A stretch of 64,000 nucleotides of DNA from Sphingopyxis bauzanensis (GCF_002205675.1 NZ_NISK01000001.1:54855-118854), one strand, 5' to 3'; counted from the first letter of the stretch, positions 18,412 to 27,987 are shown. The notes: generated by a model from the letters alone, not told the origin. Translations and numbers: made by a program.

Positions 18412-18487
18412 TGGTGAGCCCTGCTGGGTTCGAACCAGCGACCTACTGATTAAAAGTCAGTTGCTCTACCGACTGAGCTAAGGGCCC
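18412..18487 (-). tRNA. tRNA-Lys (anticodon TTT)
   Basis: The minus strand folds as a standard cloverleaf: acceptor GGGCCCT with AGGGCTC, D-arm AGCTCAGTCGGTAGAGC, anticodon stem CTGAC/ATCAG region with loop CTTTTAA (anticodon TTT), T-arm GCTGGTTCGAACCCAGC, discriminator A and an encoded CCA. It is 76 bases including CCA. Confidence 0.97.
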
Positions 18488-18529
18488 ATCGCGCCGCCGC
18501 AAAGGCGGCGTGCGAAGTGAGCCGTCGCC

Positions 18530-19051
18530 CTAGTGCGCCGCTGCGCCCCGGTCAACCGGCTTTGGACGTGCAAGCCTTGCGGCGAGCTGGCGGACGCTGC
18601 GGCGGTGGAGTGGGTGCTGCCATTCGGGGACGATCGCGCGGAGCGGTCCGAGGACGAAGGCGCGCTGTGCGATCGCAGGGTGGGGGATGGTGAGCACACT
18701 GTCGGACCAGATGCCGCCCGACCAGAGGAGAATGTCGAGGTCAAGCGTTCGCGCGCTCCAGCGCTGTCCGGTGCGGCGGCCAAAGCTGGCTTCGATCGCG
18801 TGCAGCCTCGCAAGCATTTCGGGCGGGCTCAGCGTCGACGCAACAAGTGCGACCGCATTGGCATAGCGGCGGCGCGAGTGGCCGAGCGGGGCGCTGGCGA
18901 TGATCGGGCTGGCGTCGACGGCCTCGATGTCGTCGCTTTCGAGCGCGGCGAGTGCGGCGAGCAGCACGGCGCGCGGATCGCCGAAACGGGCGTGGCGCCG
19001 GTTCGACCCGAGCCCGATGGCATAAAGTGGAAGCGGCATTGCGTTGCTCAT
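18530..19051 (-). CDS. folK: 2-amino-4-hydroxy-6-hydroxymethyldihydropteridine pyrophosphokinase
   Basis: The protein has 173 residues. The HPPK motifs are present: YAIGLGSNRR near the N-terminus, FGRRTGQRWSARTLDLDILLW with the DxD metal site, and IPHPAIAQRAFVLGPL. It transfers pyrophosphate from ATP to 6-hydroxymethyl-dihydropterin in folate synthesis. It ends about 40 bases from the tRNA-Lys gene, on the same strand. Its start is 24 bases from the divergent uracil-DNA glycosylase start, so the two share a very short control region. Confidence 0.95.
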   Translation of the reverse strand: MSNAMPLPLYAIGLGSNRRHARFGDPRAVLLAALAALESDDIEAVDASPIIASAPLGHSRRRYANAVALVASTLSPPEMLARLHAIEASFGRRTGQRWSARTLDLDILLWSGGIWSDSVLTIPHPAIAQRAFVLGPLRAIVPEWQHPLHRRSVRQLAARLARPKPVDRGAAAH

Positions 19052-19074
19052 GGCGCCGCGCCTATCGCAGATGG

Positions 19075-19764
19075 GTGGAGATTGACAGCCCGTTGCCCGG
19101 AACCGAACCGCCGCGCGATTGCCCGCGCTGCCCGCGGCTTGTCGCCTTTCGGCGAGAATGTCAGGCCGAACATCCCGATTGGTGGAACGCGCCGGTATAT
19201 ACCTTCGGCGATCCCGACGCCTGGCTCGCCTTTGCGGGGCTGGCCCCGGGCAAGCATGGCGCCAACCGGACGGGGCGGCCGTTCACCGGCGACTATGCGG
19301 GCGACCTACTGTTCGCGACGCTCGCCGCGTTCGGACTGAGCAAAGGCCGATATGATGCGCGGGTCGACGACGGGCTGACACTGGACGGCGCCATTATCGT
19401 CAACAGCGTCAAATGCCTGCCGCCGCAGAATAAGCCGGCGCCGGCGGAGATCGCGAATTGCCGACCATTTTTCGAGAAGCAACTGGCCGCGTTGCCCGGC
19501 GTCCGCGTGATTATCGCGCTGGGACGGATCGCGCATGACGCGGTGCTGCGAGCGGCTGGCGTTCGGCTAGCGGCGCATCCTTTCGGTCATGGCGCCGTTC
19601 ATGGGCTGGCTGATGGGCGCCACCTGGTCGATAGCTATCATTGCTCGCGTTACAATACCAACACCGGCCGTCTGACCCCCGAGATGTTCGCCGACGTCTT
19701 TCGTACTGCGCTGGCGCTGCGCGATCAGACGAGCCGGCCGAATTCCTCGATCAATCCGCGGTAA
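19075..19764 (+). CDS. Uracil-DNA glycosylase, family 5 (UDGb type)
   Basis: The protein has 229 residues from GTG at 19075. Motif 1 is GLAPGKHGANRTGRPFTGDYAG, the family-5 form without a catalytic Asp/Asn in the GLAPG loop. The C-terminal motif is SYHCSRYNTNTGRLT, where the common HPS is HCS. Cysteines CPRC (N-terminal) and VKCLPP, plus later ones, fit the [4Fe-4S] cluster of this family. It removes uracil and other deaminated bases from DNA. The longer open frame upstream antisense to folK is not needed. The 3' end overlaps the convergent rppH by 40 bases. Confidence 0.88.
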   Translation: MEIDSPLPGTEPPRDCPRCPRLVAFRRECQAEHPDWWNAPVYTFGDPDAWLAFAGLAPGKHGANRTGRPFTGDYAGDLLFATLAAFGLSKGRYDARVDDGLTLDGAIIVNSVKCLPPQNKPAPAEIANCRPFFEKQLAALPGVRVIIALGRIAHDAVLRAAGVRLAAHPFGHGAVHGLADGRHLVDSYHCSRYNTNTGRLTPEMFADVFRTALALRDQTSRPNSSINPR

Positions 19765-20201
19765 AGCACGCGCTTGAACGGCACGATCAGCTTCTCGATC
19801 TCGTTCAGATCGGCCCATTTCCAGGCGCGGAATTCCTGATGCTTGGTTGCGATATTGACGTCGGCGTCCTCGCCCATGAAGCGCATCAGAAACCAGTACT
19901 GGCGCTGGCCGCGATATTTGCCGCCCCACATCTTGCCGATCAGATTGTCGGGCAGGTCATAGAAATATTCCTCGCGGCTGCGCGCGATGATTTCGACCAG
20001 TCCGCCGTGGACCCCGGTTTCTTCGCCGAGCTCGCGAATCGCGGCTTCCTCGGCATCTTCGCCGGGGTCGATCCCGCCTTGCGGCATCTGCCACGCCTCG
20101 CTCGACGTATCGAGCCGCTGGCCGACGAAGACCAGGCCGTCGCGGTTGGCGAGCATGACGCCGGCGCAGGGCCGGTAGGGAAGTGTGCTGGGATCGATCA
20201 T
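19725..20201 (-). CDS. rppH: RNA pyrophosphohydrolase (Nudix)
   Basis: The protein has 158 residues. The Nudix box is GGIDPGEDAEEAAIRELGEE followed by TGV; the N-terminus YRPCAGVMLANRDGLVFVGQR and the segment WQMPQGG are typical of RppH/YgdP/IalA. It removes pyrophosphate from the 5' triphosphate end of mRNA, starting decay. Its ATG overlaps the stop of the upstream hydrolase by four bases, so the two are translationally coupled. Confidence 0.95.
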   Translation of the reverse strand: MIDPSTLPYRPCAGVMLANRDGLVFVGQRLDTSSEAWQMPQGGIDPGEDAEEAAIRELGEETGVHGGLVEIIARSREEYFYDLPDNLIGKMWGGKYRGQRQYWFLMRFMGEDADVNIATKHQEFRAWKWADLNEIEKLIVPFKRVLYRGLIEEFGRLV

Positions 20202-21145
20202 GCGGTCCCGCTAGCGTCGGCGACGATCGCTTTCAAGACCGTCAGCGCACCGCGGATGTCGTCCTTGGCGCTCGGGATCCCTTGCGCCAGATTGATGTAA
20301 CCGTGAATGCTTCCCGCCGCTTCGCGATAGGTCGTCGGCACACCCGCTTCGATCAGCTTGGCGGCGTACGCGCGGCCCTGATCACGCAGCGGGTCGAGCC
20401 CAGCGGTGGTGAGCAATGTTGGCGGCAGGCCCGCAGCGGGGAAATCGAGCGGCGACGCGCGGTAGTCGGCGGGATCGGCGGCATATTGATTGCCGAACCA
20501 CGTCATGCTGCCGGTGGTCAGCAGATGGCCTTCGCCGAAATCGCGATAGCTTTGCCAGTCGTCGTGCGTAGTGACCGCCGGATAGATGGGGTGCATTGCG
20601 ATCACCGGCTTCGACGCGGGTTTGTCGCGAAGGGTGAGCGCGGTCGCGATGGTCAGGTTCCCGCCGGCGCTTTCGCCCGACAGGACGAGCCCGGTGCAGG
20701 GGATATTATCGGCAACCCAGCGCGTCGCCGCTTCGCAATCGTCGGGCGCGGCGGGGAAAGGGTGTTCGGGCGCGAGGCGATAGTCGATCGCGATGACGGG
20801 CATGTCGAGCAGGCGTGCGGCTTCGGCGCAATAGGCATCATGGGTGTCGAGGTCGCCGATGACCCAGCCCCCGCCATGATAAAAGACCATCACCGGGCCA
20901 GGTTCGCGGTCAGGACGATTGTCATAGCTGCGGATCGAAATCTCGCCCGCGGGGCCGGGAATTGTCCGATCCTCGACCTTCGCAATCTCGCCGCGTGGGG
21001 CATCGGCCATCTTGGCCATCATGCGAAACATCTCGCGCGCCTCGGCGGGCGGCAACTCTTCCATCTTAGGGCCTTCCTGCGCATTGAGGAAAGCCAGGAA
21101 CATGGCCACGTCGGGGCGGGTATAATGGGTGGTGCCGTCGGTCAT
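20198..21145 (-). CDS. Alpha/beta hydrolase, hormone-sensitive-lipase family
   Basis: The protein has 315 residues from ATG at 21145 (MTDGTTHYTRPDVAMF). It carries the oxyanion motif HGGGWVIGD, the nucleophile motif GESAGG, an acid in DPLRDQG and the base His in GSIHGYINL, the HSL/family IV esterase pattern. It is probably an esterase or lipase of short-chain esters in the cytoplasm. It is transcribed ahead of rppH with stop/start overlap, and is divergent from korA across about 195 bases. Confidence 0.9.
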   Translation of the reverse strand: MTDGTTHYTRPDVAMFLAFLNAQEGPKMEELPPAEAREMFRMMAKMADAPRGEIAKVEDRTIPGPAGEISIRSYDNRPDREPGPVMVFYHGGGWVIGDLDTHDAYCAEAARLLDMPVIAIDYRLAPEHPFPAAPDDCEAATRWVADNIPCTGLVLSGESAGGNLTIATALTLRDKPASKPVIAMHPIYPAVTTHDDWQSYRDFGEGHLLTTGSMTWFGNQYAADPADYRASPLDFPAAGLPPTLLTTAGLDPLRDQGRAYAAKLIEAGVPTTYREAAGSIHGYINLAQGIPSAKDDIRGALTVLKAIVADASGTA

Positions 21146-21341
21146 CCTGCTGGTCCCTCTTCGCCGTTGCGTCTTTGTTATCGGCGCAGCTATTCGGCAT
21201 CGCGCGGGATAATTCAATGGCAATTGGCAACCCATTCGGACGTTTGAAGTTTGCAGCGCACAATTTTTTCTGAATTGCGGCATCGCGCCCACAGGCCTAG
21301 GCCAGCGTCACAGGTTCGCAAGATTCAAGGCAGAAAATAAA

Positions 21342-23204
21342 ATGGCGACAGCGGTAGCGGGCGAAACCGACAAACGGACGTCCCCCCTTTCGGATGCAGT
21401 CGTGGTCAGGTTTGCAGGTGACAGCGGCGACGGGATGCAGTTGACCGGCGGTCAATTCACCCTGTCTTCGGCGCTCGCGGGCAATGACTTTGCGACCTTC
21501 CCCGACTTCCCCGCCGAAATCCGCGCGCCGCAAGGCACGTTGTTCGGCGTGTCGGCGTTCCAGATCAATTTCGGGTCGTCGGCGATCGACACGGCGGGCG
21601 ATGCGCCCGACGTGCTCGTCGCGATGAACCCGGCGGCGCTCAAGACGAACGTGCCTTCGCTCAAGCAAGGCGGGCTGATCATCGCCGACGAAGGCGAGTT
21701 CAACGACCGCAACCTCGCGAAGGCAAAATATGACGCCAACCCGCTTGACGACGGCAGTCTGGCGAAGTGGCAATTGCTCAAGCTCAACATCAGCCAGTTG
21801 ACGATGGACGCCGTGAAGCCGTTCGGCCTTGGCAACAAGGAAGCGCTGCGCTGCAAGAATATGTGGACGCTGGGGTTGGCGCTCTGGATGTTTGACCGCG
21901 ACCGCGCACCGCTGGTCGATTGGCTCAATGCGAAATTCGCCAAGGCGCCCGATCTGGCTGCCGCCAATATCGCGGCGCTGAACGCCGGCCATGCTTATGG
22001 TGAGACCGCCGAACTGGCGGGGCCGCTCAAGCAGCATCATGTCGATCCCGCGCCCGTCGCGCCGGGGCTTTATCGCACGCTGACCGGCGCGGAGGGTATT
22101 GCCCTCGGCCTCGTTGCGGGCGCGCAGCTCGCCAAGCTGCCGATGTTCTTTGGCGGCTATCCGATCACCCCCGCGTCGGCGATCCTGCATCATCTGTCGC
22201 GGCTGAAAGAATATGACGTCACGACCTTCCAGGCCGAGGACGAGATCGCGGCGATCTGTTCGGCGATCGGCGCCAGCTATGGCGGGTCGCTCGGTGTCAC
22301 CAGCTCGTCGGGTCCGGGCATCGCGCTGAAGGGCGAGGCGATGGGCCTCGCGATCATGACCGAGCTGCCGCTGGTGATCGTCAATTCGCAGCGCGGTGGT
22401 CCCTCGACCGGCCTGCCGACCAAGACCGAGCAGTCGGATCTGTATCAGGCGGTCTATGGCCGCAACGGCGATGCGCCGATGCCGGTGATTTCGGCGCGCT
22501 CGCCCGGCGATGCGTTTGAATGCGCGATCGAGGCGGTGCGGATCGCGGTGCAATATATGACCCCGGTGATCCTGCTGACCGACGGCTATATCGCTAATGC
22601 GGCTGAGCCGTGGGCGGTGCCTGATCTCACGACATATGAAGCCTTCCCGGTCGAATTCCTGACCGAAGTGCCCGAAGGCGGTTTCAAGCCCTATAGCCGC
22701 GACGAAAAGCTCAAGCGTCCGTGGGTCAAGCCCGGGACGCCCGGCCTGCTCCATCGCATCGGCGGGATCGAGAAGGAAATCGACACCGGCCACATCAATT
22801 ATGAAGCGTCGAACCACCAGGCGATGACCGATATTCGCAAGAATAAGATCGACGGCATCACGGTCCCCGATCAGATCGTCGAACTTGGCGCCGAGAGCGG
22901 CAAGCTCGCGGTCGTCGGATGGGGTTCCACCTTTGGCCCGATCCATCAGGCAGTGCGCCGCAAGCGCGCCGAGGGCGCCGACGTCAGCCATATCCATATC
23001 CGCCACATCTGGCCGCTGCCCGCCAATCTGGGCGAACTGCTCAAAAGCTATGACAAGGTGATCATTCCCGAAATGAACACCGGCCAGCTCAAGACTGTGC
23101 TGCGCGACCAGTATCTGGTCGACGCCAAGCCGGTCAACAAGGTGTCGGGGCAGCCCTTCACGATTGCCGAGATCGAAGCCGCCATCGAGGAGGCACTAGC
23201 ATGA
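21342..23204 (+). CDS. korA: 2-oxoglutarate:acceptor (ferredoxin) oxidoreductase, fused gamma-alpha subunit
   Basis: The protein has 620 residues. The N-terminal gamma domain starts VVRFAGDSGDGMQLTGGQF and runs to about residue 200. The alpha domain shows FFGGYPITPASAILHHLSRL and QAEDEIAAICSAIGASYGG, followed by TSSSGPGIALKGEAMGLA. The order is that of KorA/OforA. With KorB it oxidatively decarboxylates a 2-oxoacid, most likely 2-oxoglutarate, to the CoA ester, passing electrons to ferredoxin. The stop overlaps korB by four bases. Substrate choice is from family resemblance. Confidence 0.93.
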   Translation: MATAVAGETDKRTSPLSDAVVVRFAGDSGDGMQLTGGQFTLSSALAGNDFATFPDFPAEIRAPQGTLFGVSAFQINFGSSAIDTAGDAPDVLVAMNPAALKTNVPSLKQGGLIIADEGEFNDRNLAKAKYDANPLDDGSLAKWQLLKLNISQLTMDAVKPFGLGNKEALRCKNMWTLGLALWMFDRDRAPLVDWLNAKFAKAPDLAAANIAALNAGHAYGETAELAGPLKQHHVDPAPVAPGLYRTLTGAEGIALGLVAGAQLAKLPMFFGGYPITPASAILHHLSRLKEYDVTTFQAEDEIAAICSAIGASYGGSLGVTSSSGPGIALKGEAMGLAIMTELPLVIVNSQRGGPSTGLPTKTEQSDLYQAVYGRNGDAPMPVISARSPGDAFECAIEAVRIAVQYMTPVILLTDGYIANAAEPWAVPDLTTYEAFPVEFLTEVPEGGFKPYSRDEKLKRPWVKPGTPGLLHRIGGIEKEIDTGHINYEASNHQAMTDIRKNKIDGITVPDQIVELGAESGKLAVVGWGSTFGPIHQAVRRKRAEGADVSHIHIRHIWPLPANLGELLKSYDKVIIPEMNTGQLKTVLRDQYLVDAKPVNKVSGQPFTIAEIEAAIEEALA

Positions 23205-24238
23205 ACGAGATGACGACCATCGCGCGCACGACGACGCTCAAGGATTGGGAAACCGATCAGGAAGTGCGCTGGTGCCCCGGCTGCGGCGACTATGCGATTT
23301 TGAAGGCGGTGCAGCGCACAATGCCTGAAATCGGCACCGCGCCCGAGAACACCGTGTTCATCAGCGGCATCGGCTGCTCGTCGCGCTTTCCCTATTATAT
23401 GGAAACCTATGGCTTCCACACGATCCACGGCCGTGCGCCGGCGTTTGCGACGGGGCTGAAGCTCGCCAATCCCAACCTTGATGTTTGGATCGTCACCGGT
23501 GACGGCGACGGGCTGTCGATCGGCGGCAACCACACGATGCACCTGATCCGCCGCAATCTCGATTGCCAGATCATGCTGTTCAACAACGAGATCTACGGGC
23601 TGACCAAGGGCCAATATTCGCCGACCAGCCGCGTCGGCACGACCAGCCCCTCGACCCCCTATGGATCGGTCGATCGCCCGGCGCAGCCCGCGGCCTTTGC
23701 GCTCGGCGCCGGATCGCGCTTCGTCGCGCGCGGCTTCGACGTGTCGAAGAAGTTGCCCGAAGTGCTGAAAGCAGCGCATGCCCACAAGGGCGCCGCCTTT
23801 ATCGAGATTTTCCAGAACTGTATCGTCTATAACAAAGACGTGTTCGAGGATTTCGCGGCGCCCAAAGGTGCCGAGGATCGCCAGCTGTGGCTCGAGAATG
23901 GCGAGCCGATGCTCTATGCCAAGGGCACCAAGGGCATCGCGCTCGATGCCGAGGCGCTGCATCTCAAGACCGTCGATGTCGTCGATGGCGACTGGCAGGC
24001 CGCGGGGGTGATTGTCCATGACGTCACCAACCGCAGCGTGGCGCATATGCTGGTCGAAATGCGGTTCGGGGAATTCCCGATGGCGCTGGGCGTCCTCTAC
24101 GACGATCCGCGCCCGACCTTTGAAGCCGATGTCTGGCGCCAGAACGCGGCCGCTCGCGAAGGCAAGACCGCCGATCTGCAAGGCCTGCTGAAAAAGGGCC
24201 AGACGTGGACGGTGACCGAGGGTGGACCCGAGCTCTAG
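23201..24238 (+). CDS. korB: 2-oxoglutarate:acceptor (ferredoxin) oxidoreductase, beta subunit
   Basis: The protein has 345 residues. TPP-binding features are WCPGCGDYAILKAVQ (Cys motif near the N-terminus), GIGCSSRFPYYM, the metal/TPP loop GDGDGLSIGGNH and NNEIYGLTKGQYSPTS. It is the partner of korA, with a four-base overlap. The subunit has no ferredoxin-type 4Fe-4S domain, so the complex is the two-subunit kind that depends on an external ferredoxin. Confidence 0.94.
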   Translation: MNEMTTIARTTTLKDWETDQEVRWCPGCGDYAILKAVQRTMPEIGTAPENTVFISGIGCSSRFPYYMETYGFHTIHGRAPAFATGLKLANPNLDVWIVTGDGDGLSIGGNHTMHLIRRNLDCQIMLFNNEIYGLTKGQYSPTSRVGTTSPSTPYGSVDRPAQPAAFALGAGSRFVARGFDVSKKLPEVLKAAHAHKGAAFIEIFQNCIVYNKDVFEDFAAPKGAEDRQLWLENGEPMLYAKGTKGIALDAEALHLKTVDVVDGDWQAAGVIVHDVTNRSVAHMLVEMRFGEFPMALGVLYDDPRPTFEADVWRQNAAAREGKTADLQGLLKKGQTWTVTEGGPEL

Positions 24239-24326
24239 TTGCCGCGCGCTTCGTGGTCGCAAGCCGATCGTGACCCGCTCCGTATAGCGCATTGCAAAGC
24301 GGACCGATCCACGCCACCAAGCGGCG

Positions 24327-25286
24327 ATGGATAATCTCACGCACAGCCTCGTCGGCGCGGTTCTCGGCCAGATGGGGCTCAAGAAAAAGACCGGGCTGGC
24401 GATCCCGACGCTGATTCTGGCGGCGAACCTTCCCGACATCGATGCCGCTTGTCTGGCGTGGCTCGACGGGATCCAGCATCTGGGTTTTCGGCGCGGGATC
24501 ACCCATGGTCCGATCGCGATGCTGGTCTTGCCGATATTGCTGTGGGCGGCGATGCTGGCATTCGATCACTGGCAGGCAAGGCGCGGCAAGCGCCCCGCCG
24601 GGCGGCTGCCGATCGACAAGCGCTGGCTGCTGGCGCTCGCCTATATCGGTTGCCTCAGCCACCCGGCGCTCGATTGGCTCAACAATTACGGCATCCGCCT
24701 GCTCGAGCCCTTTTCGTCGCAATGGTTTTACGGCGATACGATCTTCATCATCGATCTGTGGATATGGATCGCGCTGGGCCTGTCGGTGTGGCTGTCGCTG
24801 CGCCGCGAGCGGGGCGGGGCAACAAACTGGCAGCGGCCCGCGTGGGTCGGCTTCACCGCGATTTGCGTCTATATCTTTGCCAATGGCCTGATCACCGGCG
24901 CTGCCGAACGGACCACGGCGACCGCGCTGGCAGCGAGCGGACATCGGGACGCGCTGGTGGTTGCCAGTCCGCCGCCGCTGGCATTCTGGCAACGCGATAT
25001 CTTCTGGCGCACCGCCGAGCGGTACGGGAGCGGTAGTTTTACCCCCGGCGTTGGCGGCAATCTTGACATCAGCGGCCTGCGGGCCGGGATGGATGACCCG
25101 CGGATCGAGGGGTGGCTGATGGGCGATCCCGATGCGCGCGCATTCCTGTTCTGGGCGCGGATGCCGGTCGCGCAGCCTGACGGCGATGCGATCCTGCTGC
25201 GCGACCAGCGCTTCATGCATCCCTTGGCGCAGGACCGTTTCCAGGTCCGGCTTACCGCACCCGACACTGCTACCCGCAACCAATGA
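24327..25286 (+). CDS. Membrane-bound metal-dependent hydrolase (YdjM/DUF457 family)
   Basis: The protein has 319 residues. The N-terminus MDNLTHSLVGAVLGQMGL, then ANLPDIDAACL and GITHGPIAML, carry the conserved His/Asp residues of this family. About four hydrophobic segments follow (about 60-85, 105-120, 135-155, 175-195). A soluble C-terminal part (about 200-319) has unknown role. E. coli YdjM is SOS-linked; here the downstream gene is a DNA photolyase whose start overlaps the stop by four bases, so a DNA-damage context is possible. The reaction is unknown. Confidence 0.85.
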   Translation: MDNLTHSLVGAVLGQMGLKKKTGLAIPTLILAANLPDIDAACLAWLDGIQHLGFRRGITHGPIAMLVLPILLWAAMLAFDHWQARRGKRPAGRLPIDKRWLLALAYIGCLSHPALDWLNNYGIRLLEPFSSQWFYGDTIFIIDLWIWIALGLSVWLSLRRERGGATNWQRPAWVGFTAICVYIFANGLITGAAERTTATALAASGHRDALVVASPPPLAFWQRDIFWRTAERYGSGSFTPGVGGNLDISGLRAGMDDPRIEGWLMGDPDARAFLFWARMPVAQPDGDAILLRDQRFMHPLAQDRFQVRLTAPDTATRNQ

Positions 25287-26671
25287 CGGCGCCGAGCATC
25301 CTGTGGCTCCGCCGCGACCTGCGCCTGTCGGATCAGGCGGCGCTCGTCGCAGCGGCCGCGGCTGGGCCGGTGATCCCGGTGTTCATTCTGGACGATGATA
25401 CGCCGAAGCATCGCCGGATGGGCGCAGCGTCGCGCTGGTGGCTGCACCACAGTCTCGCCAGCCTCGACGCCAGCCTGCACGAAAAGCGGTCGCGATTGAT
25501 CCTGCGGCGCGGGAAGTGTGAAGAGCAACTCGCTCTGATCGCAGCAGAAACTGGTGCGAGGTCGGTGCACTGCCTCCGCCACTATGAACCATGGTGGCGC
25601 AACGCCGAAAAGGCGGTGGCGAAGCAGCTCGACTTGCAATGCCATGATGGCAATTACCTGCTCCCGCCGGGATCGCTGACGACCGGGGGCGGCACGCCGT
25701 ACAAAATCTACACGCCCTTCTGGCGGGCATTGAAGGAGCATATGCCGCCGCCGAGCCCGTCGAACCGGCCGCGCGAGATTGCGGCGCCCGACAAATGGCC
25801 TGCTTCAGACATGCTTGCCGACTGGAATTTGCTACCGACCAAGCCCGATTGGGCCACCGGCTTTACCGCGCAATGGGAGCCGGGCGAGGCAGGCGCGCGT
25901 AAGCGGATCGCGGCGTTTGCTGACGAGGCGGCGGATTATGATCGCTGCCGCAATCTGCCGTCGCAGGAGGGCAGTTCGCGCCTGTCGCCGCATCTCCATT
26001 TCGGCGAGGTCTCGCCCGCCACCATCTGGCAGCGCACCGCCGACGCCGGGGGATCGGTCGATGTGTTCCTCGGCGAGATAGGGTGGCGCGATTATGCGCA
26101 AAACATCATCCTGCAGTTTCCCGACTATGGCGGGCGCAGCGCGCGTGCGGCCTTTGACGTCGATCTGCCATGGCGCAGCGGCAGCGCGGCCGATGCCGAT
26201 CTCGCCGCCTGGCAACAGGGCCGCACCGGCTATCCGATCGTCGACGCCGGGATGCGCCAGCTATGGGCGACGGGCTGGATGCATAACCGGGTGCGGATGA
26301 TCGCCGCGAGCTTCCTGATCAAGCATCTGCTGCTCGACTGGCGGCTGGGCGAGCAATGGTTCTGGGACACGCTCGTCGATGCGGATTACGCCTCCAATGC
26401 GGTCAACTGGCAGTGGGTGGCGGGCAGCGGCGTCGACAGCAATATGTTCCCGCGGATCATGGCGCCGCTGACGCAGTCGGAGAAGTTCGATGCCGCAGCT
26501 TATATTCACCAGTGGGTGCCGGAGCTTGCTGAACTGACCGAACCGGCGATCCACGATCCCGAAAGCTTCGGACAGCGGCCGCGATCCTATCCCGCCAAGA
26601 TCATCGGCCACCGCGAAGCGCGCGAACGCGCGCTGGCCGCCTATGACGTCATGAAGGCGCACGGCAACTGA
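25283..26671 (+). CDS. phrB: Deoxyribodipyrimidine photolyase (class I CPD photolyase)
   Basis: The protein has 462 residues. The N-terminal antenna domain begins ILWLRRDLRLSDQAAL. The FAD domain carries SSRLSPHLHFGEVSP, GEIGWRDYAQNI, the segment YPIVDAGMRQLWATGWMHNR and RMIAASFLIKHLLLDWRLGE, then DADYASNAVNWQWVAGSG. It repairs UV-made pyrimidine dimers with blue light. It overlaps the YdjM-like gene and is followed 35 bases later by cfa on the same strand. Confidence 0.95.
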   Translation: MTAPSILWLRRDLRLSDQAALVAAAAAGPVIPVFILDDDTPKHRRMGAASRWWLHHSLASLDASLHEKRSRLILRRGKCEEQLALIAAETGARSVHCLRHYEPWWRNAEKAVAKQLDLQCHDGNYLLPPGSLTTGGGTPYKIYTPFWRALKEHMPPPSPSNRPREIAAPDKWPASDMLADWNLLPTKPDWATGFTAQWEPGEAGARKRIAAFADEAADYDRCRNLPSQEGSSRLSPHLHFGEVSPATIWQRTADAGGSVDVFLGEIGWRDYAQNIILQFPDYGGRSARAAFDVDLPWRSGSAADADLAAWQQGRTGYPIVDAGMRQLWATGWMHNRVRMIAASFLIKHLLLDWRLGEQWFWDTLVDADYASNAVNWQWVAGSGVDSNMFPRIMAPLTQSEKFDAAAYIHQWVPELAELTEPAIHDPESFGQRPRSYPAKIIGHREARERALAAYDVMKAHGN

Positions 26672-26706
26672 TTGTCAGGCGCCGGACTTTGGGGCAGGAA
26701 GGCGCT

Positions 26707-27987
26707 ATGAACACGCATGTCAGCCCGCGCCGCGGCAAGCAATTGCTCCGCGCCGACCGCGCCTACCGCAGCGGCGGGGCGCTCGCGCGGCTGCTGGCGC
26801 TGGCGCCCGCGGGACTGTTTCATCGGCTGCTCGACCGGATTGACGCGGGTCTCGCGCTGGGCACGATCGAGACGCACACGCCCGACGGCAGCGTCCGCCT
26901 GCTGGGCGGGCGCGGGCACGGGCCAGCGGCGGTCGTTCACCTGCACAGCTGGGCGGCGCTGGCGCGGCTGGCGATGTCGGGGTCGGTGGGCTGGTACCGC
27001 GCGTGGGACGCGGGCGAGTGGACCTCGCCCGACCCGGTACCGCTGTTCGACCTGTTCATGCGCAATGGCGAATCACTCGGTGATGTGGCGCGGGCGCGCG
27101 GGCCATTGCGCTGGCTCAACAAGATCGCGCACCTGCTGAACCACAACAACCGTCGCGGGGCGAAGCGCAACATCCATGCCCACTATGATTTAGGCAATGA
27201 TTTCTATCGTTTGTGGCTCGATCATGCGATGAATTATTCCAGCGCATTGTTCGCCGAGCCGGGCCAATCCCTGGAGGAGGCGCAGACGGGCAAGGTCGAT
27301 GCCATCCTCGACCGGCTCGACCTGCGATCGGGCAGCCGCCTGCTCGAGATCGGCTGTGGCTGGGGCGCGCTCGCCGAGCGCGCGGTCGAACGGCACGATG
27401 TCATCTACACCGGCATCACGCTGTCGCCGTCACAGGCCGAGATCGCCGATGCGCGGCTTGCCGCGGTCGACTTGTCAGCGCGGTCGCGTATCGAGCTGTG
27501 CGACTATCGCGACGCCCGGGGACCCTATGACGCGATTGCCAGCGTCGAGATGGTCGAAGCGGTCGGGCAGGCCTATTGGCCAGCCTATCTCGACGCCGTC
27601 GCGCGGCTGCTGCGCCCCGGCGGCAGGGCGGCGATCCAATATATCCTGATCAACGATGTCTTGTTCGAACGCTATGCGGCGAGCAGCGACTTCATCCAGG
27701 CCTATATCTTTCCCGGCGGCTGCCTGATCTCCGAAAGCCGGTTCCGGGCGCTCGCGGAGGCGCGCGGGCTCGCATGGCGCGACGTATACCGGTTCGGCGA
27801 GGATTATGCCGAAACGCTGCGGCAGTGGCGCGAGCGTTTTGACGCAGCGGTCGCGGCCGACCAGCTGCCGTCAGGGTTTGATGACCGTTTCGTTCGGCTC
27901 TGGCGTTATTATCTGCAATATTGCGAGGGCGGTTTTCGCGGCGGCGGCATCGATGTCGCGCAAGTGACGCTTGAAAAAACAGCCTGA
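26707..27987 (+). CDS. cfa: Cyclopropane-fatty-acyl-phospholipid synthase
   Basis: The protein has 426 residues from ATG at 26707 with GGAAGG upstream. Features are NIHAHYDLGNDFYRLWLD, the SAM motif LLEIGCGWGALAERA, GITLSPSQAEIA, the SVEMVEAVGQAYWPAY segment and FIFPGGCL-like YIFPGGCLIS. It methylenates unsaturated acyl chains of membrane phospholipids. Gene order photolyase then cfa recurs in proteobacteria. A longer frame beginning at 26689 has no supporting ribosome site. Confidence 0.94.
   Translation: MNTHVSPRRGKQLLRADRAYRSGGALARLLALAPAGLFHRLLDRIDAGLALGTIETHTPDGSVRLLGGRGHGPAAVVHLHSWAALARLAMSGSVGWYRAWDAGEWTSPDPVPLFDLFMRNGESLGDVARARGPLRWLNKIAHLLNHNNRRGAKRNIHAHYDLGNDFYRLWLDHAMNYSSALFAEPGQSLEEAQTGKVDAILDRLDLRSGSRLLEIGCGWGALAERAVERHDVIYTGITLSPSQAEIADARLAAVDLSARSRIELCDYRDARGPYDAIASVEMVEAVGQAYWPAYLDAVARLLRPGGRAAIQYILINDVLFERYAASSDFIQAYIFPGGCLISESRFRALAEARGLAWRDVYRFGEDYAETLRQWRERFDAAVAADQLPSGFDDRFVRLWRYYLQYCEGGFRGGGIDVAQVTLEKTA

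Noticed and set aside
21297..23006. Open frame of 569 codons antisense to korA
   Set aside because: Composition is Arg/His/Gly-rich shadow coding; korA on the opposite strand has full family motifs.
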